A stretch of DNA of 12,673 nucleotides from JBKHDT01 sp046541195 (GTDB lineage: Bacteria > Pseudomonadota > Gammaproteobacteria > Halothiobacillales > Halothiobacillaceae): positions 1 through 12,673 of the forward strand of contig JBKHDT010000068.1 in NCBI GenBank assembly GCA_046541195.1, in the 5' to 3' direction. The notes under the pieces were generated by a model. It was not told where the DNA came from. It saw only the letters and a list, made by a program, of their open reading frames with translations, and made no database searches. Both the position numbers and the translations under genes were made by a program. How positions within the stretch are numbered: position 1 is the first letter of the stretch; every line of letters begins with the position of its first letter. This document shows positions 10,789 to 12,673 of this stretch, piece by piece.

Positions 10789-11874
10789 TCACGGCCGGGA
10801 CTCCGGTTCCCGGGCATCGCGAAAGGCCACCAGTTCACGCAGTACCGCCAGCGCGTAACCGCCCGGTGGCAGATCAAACCGCAACCTCAGCCGATCGTCC
10901 AGTCGCTCGATGTGCAAGCCCTGCACCCCTAGGCGCAGGGGTCTGCGGTCGGACTCGACCCGCATTCGCGCCAGCCCCGAGGCAAGCGGGGCGAAACGTT
11001 CGGCACATTGTGACTCGATGCGTGCCACGACACCGGCGACCTCCGCATCTCCAATGCCCCACAGCGGCCCGGTAGGCGCAAGGTCCCCGGCCTCGGCACG
11101 CGCCTGCAGCGCCGGCAGTTCATCGGCAGTGGCGAGAAACCGGCTGCGACTGCCCGCAAGCATGACCCGGTCCCCCTCGATCGGCGACCACCACGTGCCT
11201 GCGCGAACCCGCTCGGCAGCCACGGCATTGAAGATCGCCGAGCGGGCGACGGACAGGTGCCTGGCCGCACGGTCCCGTGGCAGACGCGCCGGCTTGTCCT
11301 GACCGAGCCACTCGGCTGCCCGGTCGAGATTGCTCCCCTGGTGCCCGAAACGCTGCCCCGTGAAATAGTTGGGCACGCCAGTCGCCTCGATACACTCAAC
11401 CCGCCCGGAAAACCCGGGGTCCTCGCGCTCAAGCTGGCGAACGACAAGCTCGAAGCGGTTGGCACAATGGCTGCCGCGCCGCAGCTTGCGCCCGTGTCGG
11501 GCCACCTCGAGCAACCGCAGGCCCGGGAGGTCCGCGTTTTTTAGCGGTGTGGCGTCACCGGCAGTCGGCACACTGAACCATTGCCGCGTCACCGCATGAC
11601 GATCCTTCAGCCCCGCGTAACCCACATCCCGGGGTCGAACGGAAAAGACCCGGGCGATCTGCCGAACCAGCCACTCGGTATTCTGGGCGGTCTTCTCGAT
11701 TCGCAACCACAGGTGCTCGCCCTGCCCGTCCGGCGTGAACCCGAGTATCTCGTCAACGAAAAAGTCTTCCGGACGATCACGGATCACGCCTCGCAGCACG
11801 GGACCTCCAAAAGCGAAGGGCGGGGCCAATGCCACCGCCCTCGCCTGGTCATCAAGAGCGGTCATGCCGCTCAC
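10789..11874 (-). CDS. truD: TruD, tRNA pseudouridine(13) synthase
   Basis: Converts uridine 13 of tRNA(Glu) to pseudouridine in the cytoplasm. The signature GYAGLKDRHAVTRQWFSV contains the catalytic Asp (D91, equivalent to D80 of E. coli TruD). Other family landmarks are RPEDFFVDEILGFTPDGQGEH, ARHGRKLRRGSHCANRF, GVPNYFTGQRFGHQGSNL, the SVARSAIFNAV helix and, near the end, LPPGGYALAVLRELV. At 361 residues the length fits the family, which has a catalytic domain interrupted by the TRUD insertion domain. The first codon is GTG at 11874, which overlaps the pyrC stop as GTGA and suggests coupling. An in-frame ATG at 11865 is an alternative that removes three residues; neither has a strong ribosome site. 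The pairing with pyrC rather than the more common surE/ispF neighbourhood is slightly unusual. Confidence 0.96.
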   Translation of the reverse strand: MSGMTALDDQARAVALAPPFAFGGPVLRGVIRDRPEDFFVDEILGFTPDGQGEHLWLRIEKTAQNTEWLVRQIARVFSVRPRDVGYAGLKDRHAVTRQWFSVPTAGDATPLKNADLPGLRLLEVARHGRKLRRGSHCANRFELVVRQLEREDPGFSGRVECIEATGVPNYFTGQRFGHQGSNLDRAAEWLGQDKPARLPRDRAARHLSVARSAIFNAVAAERVRAGTWWSPIEGDRVMLAGSRSRFLATADELPALQARAEAGDLAPTGPLWGIGDAEVAGVVARIESQCAERFAPLASGLARMRVESDRRPLRLGVQGLHIERLDDRLRLRFDLPPGGYALAVLRELVAFRDAREPESRP

Positions 11875-12673
11875 TGCATGCGCCAGCGCAGGGACTCGCC
11901 TGCGCGCAGCGGCACCAGCTTGCGACCGTCCGCGACCGCGAAGCTGTCCGGGACGGTCCAGTGTTCCCGGCGCAGGGTCACCTGATCGACGTTCGGCTGG
12001 AGTCCGTAAAAACCCGGCCCGTGCAGGCTGGCAAAACCCTCAAGCCGATCCAGCGCCCCGGCCGATTCGAACGCCTCGGCATAGAGCTCGAGGGCCGCGT
12101 AGGCCGTGTAGGCCCCGGCGCAGCCACAGGCGGACTCCTTGGCATCCTTCGGGTGCGGCGCGCTGTCCGTCCCCATGAAGAATCGTTGGCTGCCCCCGGT
12201 CGCCGCTTCCAGGAGCGCTTCACGGTGGCGTTCCCGCTTGAGAACCGGCAGGCAGTAGTAGTGTGGACGAATGCCGCCGACCAGCATGGCATTGCGGTTG
12301 TACAGCAGGTGATGGGCCGTGATGGTGGCACCGACATGGCCCCCTGCCGACTCGACGAACCGCACCGCGTCGACGGTGGTGATGTGTTCCATCACCAGCT
12401 TCAGGCCCGGAAATCGCGTCAGCAACGGATCAAGCACCCGGTCGATGAAAACCGCCTCGCGATCGAAGATGTCCACCGAGGAGTCCACCACTTCGCCATG
12501 AACCAGCAGCGGCAGGCCGGTTCGCTCCAGCGCGGCAACCAGGTGATCGATCGCAAGCGGATCACGAACGCCGCGATCGGAGTTGGTCGTGGCGCCGGCC
12601 GGATACAGCTTGACGGCATGGACCAGCGGGTCCGCCGCCGCCTGCTCGATATCCGCCTCGGTGGTCGCGTCGG
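11871..12673 (-). CDS. pyrC: PyrC, dihydroorotase (5' end cut by window)
   Basis: Zinc amidohydrolase of de novo pyrimidine synthesis that interconverts carbamoyl-aspartate and dihydroorotate. The visible frame runs from the window edge and contains VKLYPAGATTNSD (the Lys that is carboxylated and bridges the two zincs), LLVHGEVVD and MEHITT (metal-binding His residues), MLVGGIRPHYYCLPVLKR and GTDSAPH (catalytic Asp), then ACGCAGAYTAYAALELYAE. These match E. coli class II PyrC closely along the whole length. The first 80 or so residues, with the HxH metal motif, lie beyond 12673. In-frame GTG codons near 12491 are internal and not the start, because conserved sequence continues upstream of them. 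The stop TGA overlaps the truD start by four bases. Confidence 0.97.
   Translation of the reverse strand, partial: DATTEADIEQAAADPLVHAVKLYPAGATTNSDRGVRDPLAIDHLVAALERTGLPLLVHGEVVDSSVDIFDREAVFIDRVLDPLLTRFPGLKLVMEHITTVDAVRFVESAGGHVGATITAHHLLYNRNAMLVGGIRPHYYCLPVLKRERHREALLEAATGGSQRFFMGTDSAPHPKDAKESACGCAGAYTAYAALELYAEAFESAGALDRLEGFASLHGPGFYGLQPNVDQVTLRREHWTVPDSFAVADGRKLVPLRAGESLRWRMQ

Overview
The window is one face of a GC-rich bacterial chromosome with every recognisable gene on the minus strand, so transcription runs from high to low coordinates. Protein sequences (PyrC and TruD close in motif content to the enterobacterial enzymes, RimK close to E. coli RimK, many PAS/GGDEF/EAL signalling proteins, a TRAP-type binding protein) point to a Gammaproteobacterium, perhaps a Chromatiales-like environmental lineage. 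That placement is inference from protein character and base composition only.

Layout in transcription order. (1) Housekeeping block, 12673 to 9628: pyrC (dihydroorotase, 5' end outside the window), truD (tRNA pseudouridine-13 synthase) overlapping it by four bases, then a TRAP-family solute-binding protein with a twin-arginine and lipobox leader but no transporter membrane subunits in view. (2) A spacer of about 360 bases with no convincing gene, which probably holds the promoter of the next block. (3) Signalling block, 9264 to 1242: a membrane-anchored histidine kinase with six PAS domains, a second histidine kinase with a periplasmic PAS domain and an atypical phospho-acceptor motif, a single-domain response regulator, and a REC-PAS-GGDEF-EAL protein with a C-terminal zinc-binding CZB-like domain. 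The first three genes are joined by ATGA overlaps. (4) Ribosome-modification block, 1223 to 1: a retropepsin-like RimB protease and RimK, the ligase that adds glutamates to ribosomal protein S6 (its 3' end is outside the window).

The signalling and ribosome-modification blocks are co-directional and tightly spaced, with 18 bases between the GGDEF-EAL gene and rimB. In Pseudomonas the rimABK operon joins a c-di-GMP phosphodiesterase (RimA), a polyglutamate-specific protease (RimB) and RimK, whose activity responds to c-di-GMP. Here a phospho-regulated, possibly zinc-sensing GGDEF-EAL protein sits in the RimA position. Its EAL domain carries Lys in place of a catalytic Glu, so it may make or bind c-di-GMP rather than degrade it. 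The cluster looks like a sensory route from membrane kinases through c-di-GMP to S6 glutamylation, which is the most interesting hypothesis in the window.
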